From Ephemerocybe angulata (taxonomy: Eukaryota; Basidiomycota; Agaricomycetes; Agaricales; Psathyrellaceae): a DNA stretch of 64,000 bases. Position 1 is the first letter of the stretch. Each line of letters opens with the position of its first letter. The stretch is taken from NCBI GenBank assembly GCA_013368325.1, contig JAACJK010000220.1, positions 682,001 to 746,000 on the forward strand. Reading direction: 5' to 3'. Positions 31,382 to 43,546 of this stretch are shown piece by piece. Below the pieces are notes generated by a model, which was not told the origin of the DNA, did no database searches, and saw only the letters and a list, made by a program, of their open reading frames with translations. A program made the position numbers and the translations under genes.

Positions 31382-32370
31382 TCATCTGATATGTTTCGAG
31401 TTCAACATCTGTATAACGCGCTGGTCTTCTGGCAGTCGCCCTACTTGGACTCGGGGCTGGGTCAACAGTGTGCCGTGAGGTCCGATAGCGGCCTGTAACG
31501 GTGGCAAAGACCGCGATCCTGGTAGTAGAGCCGAGGTGGGGGGAGAAGGTGAAGAGCTGAGGCTAGGGCTAGACCGAGGGCCAGAGAGGTCGTCATCCTC
31601 TCGAGACCTGGTCTTCCCACTTCTGTAGATCCCCTCCGGCACTTCAATTCTTGACAGGAGTTCGTCGTGATCGATAGTAGGAAGGTGCGGAAGATCTGCA
31701 TAGGTGAAGTATGCAGTCAAGTGCCATTTTTGGGGCCGGGCGTATGGATTCGGCATCACCCACGCCGAGTAGGCTTGCTTTACCAGTCCCTTATGGTGGT
31801 TGGTGGATCGCTCCTGATGTGAAAGTGCCGATGAAGAGGGACCTGCTCTCGAAACGCCATCAACAAACCGGAATGCGGGAGCCCTATTTCTCGATAAGTT
31901 AATAATCGTTCAATCAATAAAGTTGTGTGTCTTACCGGTTGGCTTCGCTACCCCCAAGGCCTGTGTGGTCGTATGGCAATTTCTCGTCGTAGAAAAGATA
32001 CGGCTTTAAACCATGCAGAGTCAGTCTCATGCCAGGACTTCGGAAAATCGCTGGGAAAATCGCGTACCTCTCGCATTCTGCTCTGTCCCCACACTCGACC
32101 GTCTAGCGAAAGAATAGCATGGGATAAACACCTCCGACGCGGAAGAACTTTAATGGGAGCGGATATCATACCTGTCCAGCGCTTCAAACCAGCGTCGTCG
32201 TCGCATTCGATCCAGACGAAGAGTGCACCTGAGCGGACATAGGTTGCCCGTTCCATTTCGTTAAGACGGCGCACCACAGGCCGAAGGTAGTTCAACCGAA
32301 CGGCCTCGAAGACAGTATGCGCATCACGGGCGTCGCGGACGTGGATGCGGGGGTGGGTGGCCTGCTGCAT
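31382..32370 (-). CDS. Gti1/Pac2 (WOPR) family transcription regulator
   Basis: WOPR proteins are fungal DNA-binding regulators of development, nutrient response and morphology (S. pombe Pac2/Gti1, Candida Wor1, Ustilago Ros1). The first WOPR half reads HVRDARDAHTVFEAVRLNYL, RRLNEMERATYVRSGALFVWIE and LKRWTDGRVWGQSRMREPYLFYDE. The second half reads GLVKQAYSAWV and QKWHLTAYFTYADLPHLPTID. The segment between them is short and the C-terminal tail is Ser/Pro-rich, ending EDQRVIQMLNSKHIR. Exon 1 is 32172-32370, ending in the middle of the TDG codon string, and at least three further introns follow. Total about 260 residues, short for the family. Start is the first ATG of the domain frame. Confidence 0.88.
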
Positions 32371-33346
32371 GGTTCTTTGGATACACAGTCAATGAAGGAA
32401 GCCTTTATATCTTCGGAGAATAGGATTCACGGGTCGCCTCCGTGAGAGGTGGATGAAAGCTACCGGAGGCCTCGAAAGCAGGTCACTGGTATAGCCAAGG
32501 AAGACTGGGACCAGAGACGGCAGGGTGTGAGTAGCTTCGTTTAAGAAGGGGAGAAAACGAAGACCAGAACTTGTTTATGATATTAGCATGCGATTCTATT
32601 ATCAACCAGTGGTAGTAAGATCCAGAGGCTGGGAGAGCGATAGGTCATCAAGATTCGAGAGACCACGGTTCTGGAGACGGATTCGAGGAAGACATTCCCC
32701 GAAAGGAAGTCGAGGATGAATGCGGATTAGAATGAGCCCCTCTAGACTCTAGAATTGGATCATACCATGGTAGCCTGACAAGCGGTCACTTCGCTGAAGC
32801 AGAGGGTCTGCCGAGGAGGGGCACGATGCCAACTGAGCTCTGTGGCTAGCGCCATGCGCAGTGCTCGTCGGGTCGCAACCACTCAGCCGGAGATATATGG
32901 TCAAGACGAGTCGACGAGGGACGCCCAATGGGTCGACGATTTTAAACCTTGTGCATACCCAAAACGAGGGATCCAGACCGGAATATCGATAGAAGTGGTT
33001 TGGGACTGAAGTTTACAGAAAAGAATAAACTTCTGGCAATCAGGGATGGTCCTTGCTGGGAAAGAAGACGTATAAAACATGCCGAGGTAGCAATAGCAAC
33101 GATTCCTTCGGGAACCAGAAAGAGAGAGACGACGTTGCAGCTGAGAAAGGGAGAACACCTGATTCCAAATATAGGCAATGCAATCATCGATCAATGATCC
33201 ACGTGGCGCCGAGAATTCTCCCACGCATCCGACCCCTTTGTGGCAGTCAATTAATTGGGATTGCGCAGGACGCCGAGGCACAGCGCCAACCGTTCTTGCT
33301 CCTGCTCATCGCCGCCGCCGCCGACGAACTCTGCTCGTCCCCCCCA
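32371..33346. other. Long divergent upstream region, WOPR gene / Elongin-A-like gene
   Basis: 976 bp with no protein-like frame. It is longer than the other divergent promoters in the window, which fits a regulated transcription-factor gene. Confidence 0.5.
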
Positions 33347-34705
33347 ATGGCCTCGAGATACGACGCCAGAGTTCCTTCGCTCATCTTCCTGTGCCAACGT
33401 GGTATGTCGACTTCATCTCCATCGTTATCCACCTGCTAATGGATGGAATTCTAGTTGCTGCCAACAATGCTGAGGGTGCGTATGACTCCACGTCTAGAGC
33501 TTAAGTCTCCCTGACTCGGAGCAGCTATTACTAGCCTGGGCAGCGAGCTGAGCTTTCACTTGGTGAAACCTATCCTCGAACGATGCGGTCCTGATCAGCT
33601 GGTCCGTCTGGAAGAAGCCTCGCCGGTGTGTCTCTTTGGTTTGCTCCGCATGTTGACGAGATATTGAATGGCGACTGACACTACCGTTATCACCTTTTCA
33701 GCATCTTATGACCGACACCCCAGGTAAAGCTACACAGAAGGACTCCATTTGATCTACTCCGTGCTAAATGCATTTTCTCTAGATATCTGGAGGGAAATGT
33801 GCTTCCAAAAGTACCGCCTGATTGCGGAGGAGCACTATTCTCCCAGTGATGAACCAGAGGATCCCGATTCATGGAAAAATCGTTACTTTGTACGATTTCT
33901 GTTGTTATCCTCTCACCGCCTCTGGTCTAACACAGGTTCACGCAGTTTCTACAGGAGGCGGAAATCAAGCGTTTCGAAGAAGTGGGGTCGAGAATCCGTT
34001 CCCAGCGTATGGAAGCCGATGAACGCAAGAAAGAAAGAGAAGTGAGATTCACCGACCGTGTGCCACCTCCGAAACGTTCCCGAACAGGAGGATGTGAGCG
34101 TAAACCTTTCCCAGTCCTGACACGATGCTCATCATCCGGTGCTTCTCTATCTAGGGGGTGGTGCACCTGCCCAACCCAAAACACTATTTCAGAAAACCCG
34201 AACCGAGGCTTCTAAGATCCAGAAAGCCTTTTACAACTCAAAATCAATACCTCCCAGACAAGTCGGTAAAACAGCTCGAGTACACGCAACCCCTGATCAC
34301 TCGATTCTTCCACCAATACCCAGCTCAATACCAAGTCGAGTAACAGTGAACACTATCACTCTGCCACGCCATCCGCCACCATCAGGCTCTTCCGCATCAA
34401 GTTCTAGCCCTGCATCCACCACTTCGAGGGCGTCACCACCGTCCTGCCAGTCTTCTTCCTTCGATATGGGCTCAAAGGTCCTGCCTGCTATTTCCAAACC
34501 TAGGCCAATCCCGGGAAAACCGGCCCCACCGCAGAGGCAAAGCACAAGAGATTACATGACTCCACTGAGCAACGCTTCTTCGCCCCCACCCAGTCGCTCC
34601 TCGACCGCGCCACCGCTTAAATCCCCTGGTCCAATCAAGAAAGATCCTATGGCATCTCTCTTCGTACCGAAGCACCGGGCGTATTCACAACGGCCACATT
34701 CATGA
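33347..34705 (+). CDS. Elongin-A-like protein (RNA polymerase II elongation factor SIII subunit A)
   Basis: Elongin A joins Elongin C, stimulates transcription and can serve as a Cul3 substrate adaptor in fungi (yeast Ela1). The N-terminus MASRYDARVPSLIFLCQRVAANNAEAI leads into an F-box-like core: LGSELSFHLVKPILERCGPDQLVRLEEASPHLM, then TPDIWREMCFQKY. The next part is a charged helix (AEIKRFEEVGSRIRSQRMEADERKKERE) and PPPKRSRTGG. The rest is disordered Ser/Pro-rich sequence ending KKDPMASLFVPKHRAYSQ, which is a conserved end motif of this group. About six exons, the first 33347-33401. The acceptor of exon 3 was chosen to read AITSLGSELSF. Confidence 0.82.
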
Positions 34706-35320
34706 CCAAGGCACCTTTCGTTTCCGCCTCGTGTTTGCATTTTGAACGCTTGGATCAATCTATCCAACCGTTCTATCGCAACTATCTGCACGGATTCATC
34801 GACCTCGACTTCTTTTACTCGGTTTCTGTAGCTGTGGATGGCTCGCACTCTCATTACCACCTTATCTATCTTATCACTCGGCCGCCATTGTCACCATTGA
34901 ACCGTCCAAGAAACGAACCCGATATATTATACGTTTCTTTCGTCAACCTCCTACTCACCAAGGACTTGCCTGTACGACAACATCTAAGTCGTCTCTTGTG
35001 TATGTCCTGTCTAACTCCATAGATTATGTTGTAAGAACATAGTGTTGTATTATCATATGCATGATGTAATAGCTTTCTGTTTGCCGGTTTTTTAGAACCT
35101 CCCTTCTCTTCTCCACGCCAGAGATATGGAAGAGCTGCCATGTGCCAGAGCCTCGAGTCCTTATCAGGGGGGAGCACCCAAGAGCATTGAGAGACCTGCT
35201 GCGAACCTTCTCCGCGGTCTTTCGTGAGGAGGTCTACTACCTTTCAGTCTCTAAACGAAACAACGCGCCGTCCGGTGACTTTCACATGCATTCTAAGATT
35301 TTCTCCAGGAATAGGTCCCA
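34706..35320. other. Intergenic 3' of the Elongin-A-like gene
   Basis: No gene seen. Probably the Elongin-A 3' UTR followed by unassigned sequence. Confidence 0.4.
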
Positions 35321-35567
35321 GTGTGCACATCGTCGAAGTTTCCAAAGGGCTGCCGTACTAGAAGCCCTGATGCATTGGGCACCACGCCGCCACCGGAGTA
35401 TTATGGTGTCCTCAGCTTTGATATGTGGGGCTTGGCCATACTATTGCACATCTCTTCTTCAGCTCCGTTTCCCATGAAAGTTGCAGACTCCGTCCCAAGT
35501 TCTGGGATTCCCCGACGGCTCGAGGACTGACGTGATCAGTCCAGAAATCTTTCATTTAGTTGAATGA
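35321..35567 (+). pseudogene. Possible protein-kinase domain relic
   Basis: One frame (35321-35530) contains ALGTTPPPEYYGVLSFDMWGLAILLH, which resembles the GTPxYxAPE activation-segment end and the DxWSLGVIL helix of Ser/Thr kinases. The following frame continues FPDGSRTDVISPEIFHLVE, similar to the region after that helix. No start, N-lobe, HRD or DFG motif is present nearby, and the two parts lie in different frames. I infer a degraded fragment, but chance similarity is not excluded. Confidence 0.35.
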
Positions 35568-36680
35568 ACATCCCCACAGTCAGTTCCGTTCCCCTGGAGC
35601 AAATAGACACAATGACATGGAAGGCGTGCCCAAGCACGCCTAACGCTCTAAGCGGCTCTATGTCCAAGGTCCCACCATTGTGAGTATCTTCCCGCCGATA
35701 AAACAAGCATGGCCTTATTGGGTTCACGGTCGCAGGTGCGCCTACTCTTCTCCCGGATGGCGTCTAGATATTTGATCATGTCCGATAAGAGAGATAGAGC
35801 AGGCATATAATGAAGTCCCTGCAAGTGTTACATTAGGCGTCCAAGTTTGGCTTTATAGTTGCCGAAGAAAGTTTGAGCCTCCTGCGGTATTTGCCGAATT
35901 TTAAGCGCCCGTCATTCAGTGCCGTTATTGTTAATTATTCGGCGAGGAACCGCTTCTCTTTCTTTCTGTTAAATGTTCTGCTTACCAATTTCTCGACGAT
36001 CCTCGAGATCATTGTATCCCATGCCGCACAGTTCCGTGTTTTATAGTCTTTCTGAAAGGGCCATGATCCCGACGCTGAACCACGTCACAAGCCGGGCGTC
36101 TACAGCACAAAACAGGCTCAAGGGCTGAACAAGAAGAATGCGAAGGACAAATCGTCCTCTATGTTCATAAGATGTAAGTATACCTTCTATCCGAGTCAAG
36201 AGCTCTAACCTGGATGGTACTATCCAGAAATGTTTCCGGGGGCAAGATGTTGTAGATTGTAAAGTTGTACCACGAGCAAGCTCAACCCAAGAATCATAAT
36301 GGTTATATAGCAGCAATGAAAACAGGATATAGGAAGGTAAGATTAAGATTAGAAGCTGCAGGTTTGGGGAAAGGGAAGGTTAGAAACAGATTTAGCACAA
36401 CGAAACCAACAGTTGGAATCTGGATATCGCTCGCACGGGCCAAAGGAAGGGTAAGTAAATATTTGAATAAGGAACCAAAAAGAGGAGTCCGCTCGGAAGT
36501 CTAGAGTATGGTCGCGCATAGAGGGAGCATGGCAAGTTCGTCGGCTAAAGGTGGCGGCTTGTAATATGGTGCAGGTGGGATATCGATTACGCCGTTGGGA
36601 CGGGGAGTGAGGATGGGGTTTAGGTGGAAAGTCAAAGGTGAACCTAGACGATTGCTTGGGAACGGGCATGGGTATATCAT
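35568..36680. other. Gene-free stretch 3' of the SUR7/PalI-like gene
   Basis: 1.1 kb with only short frames of random composition. It includes the probable 3' UTR of the minus-strand gene. Confidence 0.45.
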
Positions 36681-37717
36681 TTACTTGCGGAACCTTGAGA
36701 AGAATCCAGTTTTCTCGCTAGGGGTGACCGAGGTGAGGTTTGCGCCCCTTGTGCGGGCCTGGTCGCGTCTCCTTCCGAAGAAAACAGTGCACCCGGCTAG
36801 GAAGGTGAGGATCAAGCTGACGAACACGAGCCAGAAGCCTGCATGATGCTCAACGTTAGCGAGATCATCATTGCAATGGGACGAATAACGGACCAGGGCC
36901 GGGTTTTGTGTTAGCTTCAACGTCCAAGCTCTTCATCTTGTCTTTGATCCTTGCAAATAGCGCAATCTGAATGAAGAACGAGATGAGATGCAACACGCCG
37001 GCCAGGAACGAAGCCATCGACGCGAGGAGCGTCACGAGCATGTTTTGCGAGAGGGACAGAAGGAGTGCAATTAGGGTAACACCGGTGGCTGTGGTTCGTG
37101 CGCAATAGTCACGGATTCAATATGGCGGTCGACATTGTGCGGTAGAAGAGGATGACGTCGAAGAAAGCAAGGTGATGTTAGAGTGGAGTTTTGGTTTCTC
37201 GTAGGATGGGCACTCACCGATAGGGTTGACGACGAGGCCCCGAGTCCAGGACTTTCCAATAGTGACGGGCTGGCTTGAAGCAGCGCTCTTGACAGACATT
37301 TCGTATGCATAACCTATATGAGAAGGTGATTCAGTTTCCATGACACGAAGGGCTTCGAGCCCCGCAAGCCAACAGGGGACGTACCGGTCTTGAGGCAGGT
37401 CCTAGACTCATTCTCACCATACGAGCAAACAGTCCTTAGAACGCATTTCTTTCAGATATGCCAAGTGTACTGTAGACTTTCAACATACCAGATACCATAC
37501 TAGAAAGCAGTTCGTGAGTATATACAGGGGCTTCTGAAAGGCAATGAAAACTCACGCGCAGCTCAGTTATCGCGTCGGCGACCAGAGCGCTCGTTGGGAA
37601 CTTGACGCGTACGATATCAAGAGCAGGAAGATAAGGCAGCGAAATGGACGCCAAAAAGCTGAGCACGAGGGCACAGAACAGGAAAACGATTCCTGGGATA
37701 CAGAAGATTCTTGCCAT
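36681..37717 (-). CDS. SUR7/PalI family four-span membrane protein
   Basis: SUR7/PalI proteins sit in the plasma membrane at eisosomes or in pH sensing. The first membrane segment is IFCIPGIVFLFCALVLSFL, followed by LPALDIVRVKF. The extracellular loop has the family cysteines (TVCSYGENESRTCLKTGYAYEM), then GKSWTRGLVVNPI. Three further hydrophobic spans follow: GVTLIALLLSLS, LLASMASFLAGVLHLISFFIQIALF and FWLVFVSLILTFLAGCTVFF. The short cytosolic tail is basic. At least five small exons; exon 1 starts at 37717 and the stop is at 36681-36683. The exact limits of the exon between the first span and the cysteine loop were not resolved. Confidence 0.85.
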
Positions 37718-38370
37718 TGTCGTCGTGGTCGTTGACTAGAGTATCTGCGGGCCAAATTGTCGGTGGGAGCTCTAAGTACAACGGAAAGTCAGAGGGCACA
37801 CACCACAGGAATGGACGTCGAGGACACAAGCGAGTAGGTTGTCAAACGCCAGCCCAGTGCTTCTTATAAACGCGCAACAGTTGGCATTTATTTTTGGCGT
37901 GACCTCATAAATTTCGCACGCTTCGCGTCCTTGATCCAGAGCACTAGATTTCCAGTACTTGGCAAGGAAACGTTGGAAAGCAGGCAGGCAGGCGCCCGCC
38001 TAAAGGATACTCATGGAGTGTATTCAAAGTTACATTTGCTCGGAGGCTTGTTGTATGATGGTAAGAATGGTGGAAGGTGGAAGATCGTCACTTATCAGCG
38101 GTGGTATGCAAACGAGGATGAGAACGTGCGGTTCGTTCAGGGTAGTTGGTACTGTCTAAAATTGTACAGAGAATGGCGATTAGGGTGAATGGGAGTAAGA
38201 TGTATGACACGACACCAAAATGGGTTAGAAGGAATGGGAAGGGATCCGAGGAAACTGACACCTAATTGTACAGAAATATCAAAGGGATATGCCCCATGAT
38301 GGAGGAGTTGTATGGCCAAGGGACCAAGGGCATGGAAGGCGAATAGAAAGCGGGAAGAGGAGAAGGCGAT
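37718..38370. other. Intergenic between SUR7/PalI-like and WDR26/GID7 genes
   Basis: 653 bp upstream of the membrane-protein gene and downstream of the WD40 gene, both on the minus strand. No gene seen. Confidence 0.5.
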
Positions 38371-41300
38371 TTATTGACCGAGGGAAAGGCCCGGCCCTCG
38401 TACTTCGGCACTCAAAGTCGAGTCGATGTGGTCGTCCCAAGGCTGACCGCGAAGCTTGCCCTTGCCCTTCCCGTTTGGAATGGTAATCCCGAAGCCATCT
38501 ACCCGGTGGGTTCGAGTTTCCAGTGTTGCCAGTTCGGGAGCTTCCCATATCCGTATTGTGCAATCGTCGGAGCACGATGCGAACATCCGGTTATTGGTTG
38601 GATTCCACGAGACGGCGTTGACGCTGCCTTCCCCATGACCTGGCAGCACTTCAAGCAATGTCCCCGTTTCTCGGTGCCATACATAGACGTTGCCATCTAT
38701 AGTCAAGTCATCAGTACCACGGTAGAGGGGAAGTTAACCAGTGAGATATCACGAAGAAAATGACCAACCTTCGCTCCCACTTATGATAAAGGTACCGTTT
38801 GCACCTCCAAAACAGCTTCGGATGATATGCCGTCCCTGCTGTTGTCCAATGTACTTGCCCGACAACCGGCCATTTCTGATATCGTACAGATAGATAACCT
38901 GTGCAGTAGTATGTGAACCAAGTGCAGAAAAGCTCTGGACAGATTGTCACTTACATCAGGCGCATGGTTAATCAAAGCGTACTGCGAATTCTGGGAAACC
39001 TTCACACTCGTAAGTTCACCCTCCATCCTTATTGACCTAATGCGAGAAGGTGAGCAAGTTGAGTATGGTAGCTGGTACTCCCATCGGGGAGCGAATTCCC
39101 TCGACAGCAACGGGACACTCACATGAGGGCATGCTTCGAAGTAAGGTCAAATATAACCATTCTATTCCCTCCCTTCGGCGAACCCAACGTTACCACTGGA
39201 TTTGCCCCCACTAGTTCCACAGGTTGGGACCCCCTCGAAGGCGTAACATCTGGTGTCGCGTGCTCCATACCAACAGCCACCAGTCTGGTACCATCAGGCG
39301 TCAGAGCCATATCCGTTATTCGGATCGTTGTAAGCCCCCAGTCCTGCTTCACTGTCCCATCTGCGTTCTGGCGTCGAGGTCAGCGACGTAGGCTAGGTGA
39401 CACAGACTTGTTTAAGCATACCCAATGAATGATCTTACGATCTAAGCCTGCTGAAATAAATCCTGACCCGTCTGCCAGCCACACAATGGACGATACCGTT
39501 TCTTGATGACGTTCTTCTAGTGTCCGAATACACACACCAGTCTAGCCCAAAGTCAATACCATCGTATCATTCAAACCTTGGTGTCACCAACCTTTGTATT
39601 CCACATCTTGATGATTTGGTCCGCAGTGGTGAGAAGTACAGAGTCATCAAGAGACCAAGATAGTGCTCCCACAGCGTATTGATGATCGCTGAGTACCAGG
39701 TGTGGTGACCAGTCTCCTGAGGAGGATCCACTGTCCTTTGCACAGAAAGGAAGACAGTTAGAAACTTCGTTCCACGCCAACCAGCTCTGAACTCACTCCT
39801 ACGCGCCAAATTATAGCCGACTTGTCCTTGCTAGCTGTTGCAAGATACTGCCCATCATGACTCCATTCAATATTCCACACTTCGTCCCTGTGGATTTCGA
39901 GTATTGTTGTCGTTGTTGTTGGAAATTCACCATTCGTGCAAAAGTGGTCGGAATATAAAGAAAAGTTGGTAACGTCGGGTGGTAGATTGTGGTATAAGCA
40001 CTGATGCCGTTGGTATTCAAGAGCTTGTTGGATAAGTGTTGGAAATCGTTTCTGAGGGATCATTACGGACGACGGGATATAGTCTGCTCACAACGCGAAC
40101 AATAAATCAGTGATTCCGGTCAGCGGTTTAAGAGAACAGCGCGTACTGTGCAGCGTGTTCAACAGTCGCTGTCGCGACAATCCGGCAGCACCGTCCCAAT
40201 CTGCTCGTCTCCGCAGGTCTTCTGGTTCTGAGCACATGATCAAACTGCATCTGGAGTCAGAGGCGACTCGTTTGTAGAAAAGGCGGGAAACGAACCTTGA
40301 TAGGGTATGTAGATGATCTGGATCCACGTTCAGAGGTGCGAGCTCGTTCCGCAATACGTGCAGTGCAGCCGTCGTTTTCCCCGCCTCCAGGAACTCCAGG
40401 TACTTCTGCTCGTTGATGAGGAATCTAGCGTCCTGTAAGAAAACTGGTGGTTAGACGACGCTAACGTCACTACGCGCTAAGAAATACCAGTAATGATTCT
40501 GGTTCCTCGATATAGAGGTGCCGCAGTGCTGTTTCTGCCTTCGACCACACTCCGTCTAGGATGTACTGTCTAAATTGCGTTACTTCAAGTGTCTCCATTG
40601 TGTATCCCGATTCTGCTTCCAGCGTAGCGGCAGATTCACTAAAGGAGATAAGGGCAGAATATGGGACATTCATACGGTTAGAAAAAAGAAGGGACAATCG
40701 CGAAGGCGGACGAAAGACGTACATATACCCCACATCCCTCAGGCTCTGGATAACCAACCGAACAAATTCCTCTCTGTCGATAGAGGAGTCTTCGGAAATG
40801 GTGGTCCCTGGCAGATTCACTCTTGCTATTCCTTTCCCATTCTTCGACAGTCCGCCCGCCCCTGTCGAAGCTCCGTTCGTCAATGCCGAATAGCTATGAC
40901 CATTCGTGCGTCCGTTTGTCGACGCCACGCCGTCGTGTCCATTGGAAGGCCCAGCTTCATCGGAAACATCTGGAGAGGCTGAGAGGATAGAGTCGCGATC
41001 CGATTGCACGAGTCTCATGATGTTTCTCGAGGAGGAGGTGGGGAAGGCCAGACTGGATTCCGGAAGGCGGCTGCGGAGGTTGGTGGTGGTACTGGACGGA
41101 CTCTCGATCCTTTGTCGCTTACGGGCTCTCGAAGGCTCGGCGTCTGCCGCCGACAATAGAAGGGAGGCCGAGAAACGAGTCAAAGGACAGGTCCGTGGTT
41201 GTGGAGAGAGATGAGTGATTAGAGGCGACGCATAGGTAAGCAGAGGGATCCAGGCACGAAAGGGACAAGGATAACAGTTAGTCACGATACAACATTGAAG

Positions 41301-41816
41301 AAGAGAAATACATTACCACTGGCTATAGACAGTTCCCCGGTGCCTGCGCCGCTGTTGTCTGTGCTGCTGCTGCTGCTACCCGCCTCAAGCTCTGACCTAG
41401 GCCGGGTCGCGGGAATGAGACTCAGGAGCGCTTGCTCGTGCACGGATGGTGTCCTGAGCGTTGAAGGTAGACTTGGGCTTGATAGCTCCGGAGACTGGGT
41501 ATTGGCGTTTGCAGCCGGTCTCTGTGGGGGAAGCGAGTCCCTCGTAGGGTGCGAACGAGTAGAAGAATCAATGGTGGCTACGATAATGATAATGCAGGGT
41601 CAGCTGTGATGGATAATCGAGCTTGGACGATGTCGGAGACCACAAGCAGCGGTTTTATGAGTATTGCGCTATATCGACTGGTGCAGATGGTGGTAAGGGA
41701 CAAGATAAGAACTGGCTGTTATTACGCGGACTCCTGGTCCTCAGGCTCTCAGGCTCTCTCTGATGCGCGCCTCTTCCAGCCAGTTCACGCCCACATTTAG
41801 TAACTCCCTTCTCCAT
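38371..41816 (-). CDS. GID7: WDR26/Gid7-type subunit of the GID/CTLH E3 ligase
   Basis: Gid7/WDR26 is a scaffold and substrate-recruiting subunit of the GID ubiquitin ligase that degrades gluconeogenic enzymes in yeast. A disordered Ser/Thr/Pro-rich N-terminus of about 200 residues precedes a LisH motif ([21 protein letters not shown]). A CTLH region follows ([55 protein letters not shown]). The C-terminal half is WD40 repeats, for example [29 protein letters not shown], and the last reads [29 protein letters not shown]. About ten exons. The first is tentative: ATG at 41816, a 22-nt exon and a 217-nt intron leading to [12 protein letters not shown]. The next junction (ELSIAS-DAEPSRA) is clear. 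Confidence 0.85.
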
Positions 41817-42849
41817 ATGCTCTTGCTCCCAACCACCATCTTCCAGGAGACACGACAAAAGGCCTGCTGTACGAGAGGCTTTTTGTTCAGCTCGTCAAGC
41901 TTTCGAAGACTCAGCAACACGTTGCAAGCGTTGCCAACATTTCTAGACGACACGGCTTTTGATGGAACCACCACCAACAAATCTCTGGAGGCCGATGTGC
42001 GACTTCACAAGTTAAGATTTCTTTGTTCACTTCTCCTCGGCCGACGTGAACTCATCAGAAGGGCACGAAAAACTTTATGCAGTGCGAGAAAACGTGTTGC
42101 GCTTGTGTTTCTCCTGAGATGGCCCTCGTTAGTCTCCCGTAGTCAGACTACAAAAAACTGATGTCGATCTTGGCATTCCCTTCAGTCATGGGACATCATA
42201 TTATAGTCTGATGCAACCTGGGACTCCGACATCGTTGTTCGTTCGAAATTGCCTTATAAGGAGATTTTTTGGGGAATTCGCGATTTTGCCCCTACTCCCC
42301 TGCTCTTCAGAGTTTACTTTTCGTAAAATTTATGACATGAGTGTACTCGTGCAGGCCCCCCGAGTGCCCTTCTAAAAAATCTAAGCTGAGAAATATGATC
42401 TGCCTGCTCCAGGGGTCGGAGATTTGAACTACGGTGCGCGCGCATCAGGTTGAACAAGACTAGGCCCTCGTATCAGCTTGATCAGTGCCATCGTCAACCG
42501 ATCGTAGGTGCTCAGGTGAGGCTTGAACTGCAGGGCCACAGCGGAGAGAGTTCCTCGCCATTCGACCTGCGTTTCGAAGCTTCGATTTTCTCGAATCCTC
42601 GAAACGCAGGTCGGATGGCTGGTGAAACATGCCCACACCATCCTACGATCACTCAAACTTCATGAAGTGAGTAGCCCCCCACAGTATCGCTACAGATAGC
42701 TCCATTCACTGCAACAAAGAGGTTGATAGAGTCGCACCACTACAACGTTGCATCGATGGTTTGTTTCGCGGGTATTCCCATCGCGTAGGTATGTGACTGT
42801 GACTTTAGGGATTCAGAGATTTTCATCTGTATTGTCAAGCTTGCCCCCG
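41817..42849. other. Gene-free stretch with a strong inverted repeat
   Basis: 1 kb upstream of the GID7-like gene. A + frame at 41763-42161 overlaps the start of GID7 and shows no domain. The main feature is the inverted repeat at 42558-42618. Confidence 0.45.
42558..42618. repeat. Near-perfect 20-bp inverted repeat (hairpin)
   Basis: The left arm 42558-42577 and right arm 42599-42618 are reverse complements with one mismatch; the core is CGACCTGCGTTTCGA. The loop is 21 nt. No coding frame spans it convincingly. Confidence 0.85.
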
Positions 42850-43546
42850 ATGGCCTCAGATCCTCGTGGATCAGAGATGCAAACCTGCAGACAGGACGCA
42901 GCCCGCTCGCCTGTCGCATCTCCAAGGACTTTACGATCGGCTATCTCAAATTCTATGACATGTATTCCGCTCTTGGACCGCGCAGTCCGTGCACAGACAG
43001 CGCTCTTTAGAGAAATCCATCGCCGTTACTGTCAAACCTTGGCAGAAGCATCGAGAGACCGAAATGCTCAGGTGAAGTGCTTGAGCTCAGCTTGACCTCC
43101 TTCCCACAGCCGCCACCGAGGAATTGCCACCTTACGGGTAACGGGCCACGGCGCGGCTTCGCTGGCAACAGCTCTGCGCATAAGTTTGTACTTCTACTGA
43201 CCAACTGATCAAGACCCGCGACAAGACAGTCTGCTCTGCGACCGCCGCCACCCGTTATGAAAGTACGGTCCGAAATATCGACCATTCAATTCAGACCGCC
43301 AGAAAACAGGCGACGTACTTCGATGACATGACCGAACAATCGATCTACTACCAAGCTCAATATGACGATGATGATCCTAGGCCACCCATCGACTTCCCAA
43401 TTGCCTTCGATATTCCGGAACAAATCGCCATTATTCGGTGCGTGGGCGGGCGACCGACACGCTTCGAACATGCCCCATACCTCCATCTGACTCGGCCGTC
43501 CTGCCTGATACTACACGTTCCTCTTCCTCGCCATCTGGTCTGGTAG
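42850..43546 (+). CDS. Hypothetical helical protein, tentative multi-exon model
   Basis: No family recognised. Three phase-compatible exons can be drawn: 42850-43071, 43110-43137 and 43185 onward. The first encodes MASDPRGSEMQTC and a helix RAQTALFREIHRRYCQTLAEASRDRNAQ. The third encodes another helix (TRDKTVCSATAATRYESTVRN, then IDHSIQTARKQATYFDDMTEQS) and an acidic DDDDPRPPIDFPIAFDIPEQIAIIR. The frame then runs on to a stop at 43546, or may splice at 43438 (GTGCGT). Composition is protein-like, unlike the surrounding frames. A similar stretch at about 44225-44340 (SWSKDIVQRYTDGSDLALEAV) may be a further exon or a second relic. Confidence 0.4.

Noticed and set aside
42400..42450. T-loop-like TTCAAAT on the minus strand, considered as a tRNA
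   Set aside because: The T stem has a mismatch and no acceptor-stem partner, D arm or anticodon arm could be placed.
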